From an uncultured Pseudomonadota bacterium (GTDB lineage: Bacteria; Lernaellota; Lernaellaia; Lernaellales; Lernaellaceae), in contig CALBTQ010000601.1 of assembly GCA_937967875.1 (NCBI GenBank), forward strand, positions 1 to 6,362: a DNA stretch of 6,362 bases. Direction: 5' to 3'. Positions 4,188 to 6,362 of the stretch are shown here, piece after piece. The notes beneath the pieces are model-generated. The model worked only from the letters and a program-made list of their open reading frames with translations. It was not told the DNA's origin and made no database searches. The stretch's first letter is position 1; every line of letters starts with the position of its first letter. The translations under genes and the position numbers were made by a program.

Positions 4188-6362
4188 ATGCCGGGGAAAG
4201 TCCTGGTCAGGCCGCTGGTTATTGCGCTTCTGATCCTGATCGCCGGGGGATGCGGCGACGATTTGACCTCTTACCTCGACGACACCGAACCGGTGATCGA
4301 ACCCGGTTCTTTGCGCGGATCGATCCTGGGCCTCGTGCCCGACGACGATGACGACGGCAGCGCCACCCCCGATCTGGTGCAGCTATCCAACGGCCTGGTG
4401 CAGATTTCCTTCGAGCGTGCCTCCGGCCGCATCGTCCAGATGTCCGACCTGCGCCCCGATCAACCGCTCGATCTGTTGGACGAAAACGCGCCGCGCGAGT
4501 CGCTGCCGCCGATGCACATAAGCCAACTCGTACCGGCCCCGCTGCTGCCGCACTACGTTTCCGAATACATGCCGCTGCCGATCGTCGAGCCCGAATTCGC
4601 CGAGCAGGACGGCGGTCTGCTCATTCGCTGGAAATACCCCAAGCCTTTTCCCCTGGTCGAGGCCCGTTGGGAGGCCGTGATCGGCGAGCCGGAATTGCGC
4701 GTCACCGCCATGGTCGTCCCGCAGGATACGACGATGATCGAGTTCCTCACCTATCCGATTCTGCCCGCGGTCATGCCGCTGGAAGGCAGCGGGGAAAACG
4801 ACTACTGGCTGGCCAGTAACGAGGGCGGCTATCTGCTGCGCGATCCGCTCAATCACCTCGATTACAAACGGCCCAACGAGTTGCAGAACCAGGTCTTTCC
4901 GGCCGGGCACGGCATGATGTCGCAGATGGTCGCCTATCTGCATCCGGGCCTGGGCGGCCTGTTGATCTACACCGCCGATGCCGATTTTCACGTCAAATCC
5001 TTCAACCTGTTCGACCGCACACCCTGGTCGCAACAGGGCTATCACCGCGTGGCCTCGTTCCAGCTCAACCACTACAATCCCGACGTGAACGACGAAACCG
5101 ACCGGGGCGGATTTCCCATCCCCTATTCGACCGTGTTTCGCTGGCTGGATGAAGGCGAATGGACCGAGGCGGCCGACCGTTACCGCGAATGGTCCGACCA
5201 ACAGGTCTGGGCGTCCAACCCGCTGATCGACCGCGACCCGCAGGACCAGGCCTTTTTCACCCGCGTGGGCGCGACGATCTTCGGCCTTTCCTCGCGCATT
5301 GATCACACCGCCTGGATCAAGGAATTTCACGACCTGCTCGTCGACGGCATCTCCCCGGCGCAGTTGCTGTTCGTCCTGGGTTGGGATTTTCACCCCATGG
5401 GCGTGCCCGAGCCCGACACGTTCACCGCGTTTTATCAGGCCGGTTACGACGAACGCTACTGGACGCCCTTGTACGGCGCGACCGTCGACAACACGTTGCG
5501 CGCGCAGGAACAGGGCGACCTGGTCATGCCCTTCCTCTACGATTTGATGATCCACAGCGGCTACGCCGGCTGGGAAGGATACGCCTCGGGACCGACCAGC
5601 ACCAACGAGCCCTTCGCACCCTGGGAAACGCACCGCATCGTCGGCCCCGACGGCCGCGATGGCGCGTTCTATTACTGGTTCCCGCGCTTCCCCGGCGTGG
5701 CGCGCACGCTGTGCCCGGCCGATCCCGCCACCGCCGACTGGTGGCTCTGGCGCGACAAACTGCTGCAAAGTCAGTTCGATCAACCCTTCGACGGCCTGTA
5801 CTTCGACCTGGGCTTCCCGGTGGTCGTGCGCTCCTGTTACGACCATCTGGCCGGCTATGAGCACGGCCATCCCTCCGGCGCGGGCGTGTGGATGATCGAA
5901 GCGGTCCGCAACATCCTCGACCAGCCGCGCGGCGCGCCGACCACCACCGGCTATCGCTTCGGCGCGGAAAACGCCAACGAACCCTACATCGACCTGGTCG
6001 ACTTCTGGCACCTGGGCTCGGCGGGCGTCGGTCCGCTGCGCGATCAGAATCCGGACACCACCTCGGCCGCCGACCAGTTCCTCGGTCTGGCCAAGTGGAT
6101 CATGGACGGCGACGCCGTGCACGTGCCGCTGACCTCGTACCTCTATCACCATCTGGGCACGCTGCGCACCGGCGGCAAGGCGCAGATCAGCTATGAAATC
6201 GGCGACGCCTTCTACTGGATCGCCGCCTCCGAATACGCCTGGGGCGGCGTGCTGGAACTGATTTACTTCAACGCCCCCGTCGACTGGCTCTGGCCCGGCG
6301 ACAAGCCCGACATCTGTCCCGAAGGGCAATCGCCCTGCGCTTTCTTCACCAGTTGGGCGGAA
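4188..6362 (+). CDS. Lipoprotein with DUF6259-like glycoside-hydrolase-type domain, 3'-partial
   Basis: The frame is open for 725 codons to the last base of the window without a stop, so the C-terminus is missing. ATG 4188 follows AGGAG (4176-4180) by seven bases. Residues 1-22 are a lipoprotein signal: basic start, hydrophobic LVIALLILI, then AGGC with Cys22 as the lipidation site, so the protein should be anchored in the envelope facing away from the cytoplasm. An acidic linker (D52-D56, G57) follows. From residue 63 there is a beta-sandwich-like segment (SNGLVQISFERASGRIVQM), then a larger domain with features of TIM-barrel hydrolases: GWDFHP at 398-403, FDGLYFDLG at 534-542 (D535, D540) and AENANEPYID at 593-602 (E594, E598, D602). 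This pattern resembles DUF6259 proteins, which are regarded as glycoside-hydrolase-like; substrate and catalytic residues are not established here. A role in polysaccharide or glycoprotein breakdown is inferred. Strong GC-ending codon use, like mtfA and unlike the cassette. Family assignment is from memory of motifs. Confidence 0.85.
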   Translation, partial: MPGKVLVRPLVIALLILIAGGCGDDLTSYLDDTEPVIEPGSLRGSILGLVPDDDDDGSATPDLVQLSNGLVQISFERASGRIVQMSDLRPDQPLDLLDENAPRESLPPMHISQLVPAPLLPHYVSEYMPLPIVEPEFAEQDGGLLIRWKYPKPFPLVEARWEAVIGEPELRVTAMVVPQDTTMIEFLTYPILPAVMPLEGSGENDYWLASNEGGYLLRDPLNHLDYKRPNELQNQVFPAGHGMMSQMVAYLHPGLGGLLIYTADADFHVKSFNLFDRTPWSQQGYHRVASFQLNHYNPDVNDETDRGGFPIPYSTVFRWLDEGEWTEAADRYREWSDQQVWASNPLIDRDPQDQAFFTRVGATIFGLSSRIDHTAWIKEFHDLLVDGISPAQLLFVLGWDFHPMGVPEPDTFTAFYQAGYDERYWTPLYGATVDNTLRAQEQGDLVMPFLYDLMIHSGYAGWEGYASGPTSTNEPFAPWETHRIVGPDGRDGAFYYWFPRFPGVARTLCPADPATADWWLWRDKLLQSQFDQPFDGLYFDLGFPVVVRSCYDHLAGYEHGHPSGAGVWMIEAVRNILDQPRGAPTTTGYRFGAENANEPYIDLVDFWHLGSAGVGPLRDQNPDTTSAADQFLGLAKWIMDGDAVHVPLTSYLYHHLGTLRTGGKAQISYEIGDAFYWIAASEYAWGGVLELIYFNAPVDWLWPGDKPDICPEGQSPCAFFTSWAE

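Noticed and set aside
4383..6329. 648-codon open frame on the minus strand
   Set aside because: It lies wholly opposite the sense lipoprotein frame, which has a promoter candidate, ribosome site, signal peptide and family-like motifs. The antisense translation is low-complexity (rich in V, G, R, Q, A), typical of the shadow of a GC-rich gene.

Overview
The window looks like one end of a metagenomic or draft-genome contig from a high-GC Gram-negative bacterium. The first 46 bases are Illumina library adapter, not genome. Two genes carry SPI- or SPII-like signals for an outer envelope, and the flanking genes are strongly GC-ending at third positions. A taxon cannot be fixed from this sequence. 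A deltaproteobacteria-like or other large-genome environmental lineage is a guess, based on the Asp-rich linker behind a lipobox and on the DUF6259-type hydrolase.

Layout, all genes on the + strand: (1) adapter, 1-46; (2) mtfA, a zinc metallopeptidase of the M90/MtfA family, 152-910, with a TTG start behind a good Shine-Dalgarno sequence; (3) an AT-richer two-gene segment holding a secreted TolB-like beta-propeller protein (1052-2785) and a small secreted or lipoprotein-like cysteine-rich protein with no recognisable family (2847-3800); (4) a second copy of only the last 162 bp of the mtfA coding region (3829-3990), continuing in frame to its own stop at 3999; (5) an AT-rich intergenic stretch with a promoter candidate (4000-4187); (6) a long lipoprotein gene, 4188 to the window edge, resembling DUF6259 glycoside-hydrolase-like proteins. 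Its frame has no stop in the window, so it is 3'-partial.

The most interesting structure is the arrangement of items 2-4. A compositionally distinct, apparently bicistronic cassette of about 2.9 kb sits between an intact mtfA and a displaced duplicate of the mtfA 3' end. The two tails are about 95% identical (8 differences in 162 bp, 6 of them synonymous). This is what is expected if incoming DNA carrying its own mtfA tail plus cargo joined the chromosome at mtfA, rebuilt the gene and left the resident tail stranded downstream. No integrase or transposase is visible, so homologous or illegitimate recombination is more likely than an autonomous element. An assembly chimera must be excluded by read mapping.

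Functionally, the cassette proteins and the downstream hydrolase all appear to be exported. MtfA is expected to be cytoplasmic and may be only the anchoring neighbour. No CRISPR array, tRNA, rRNA or complete mobile element was seen.
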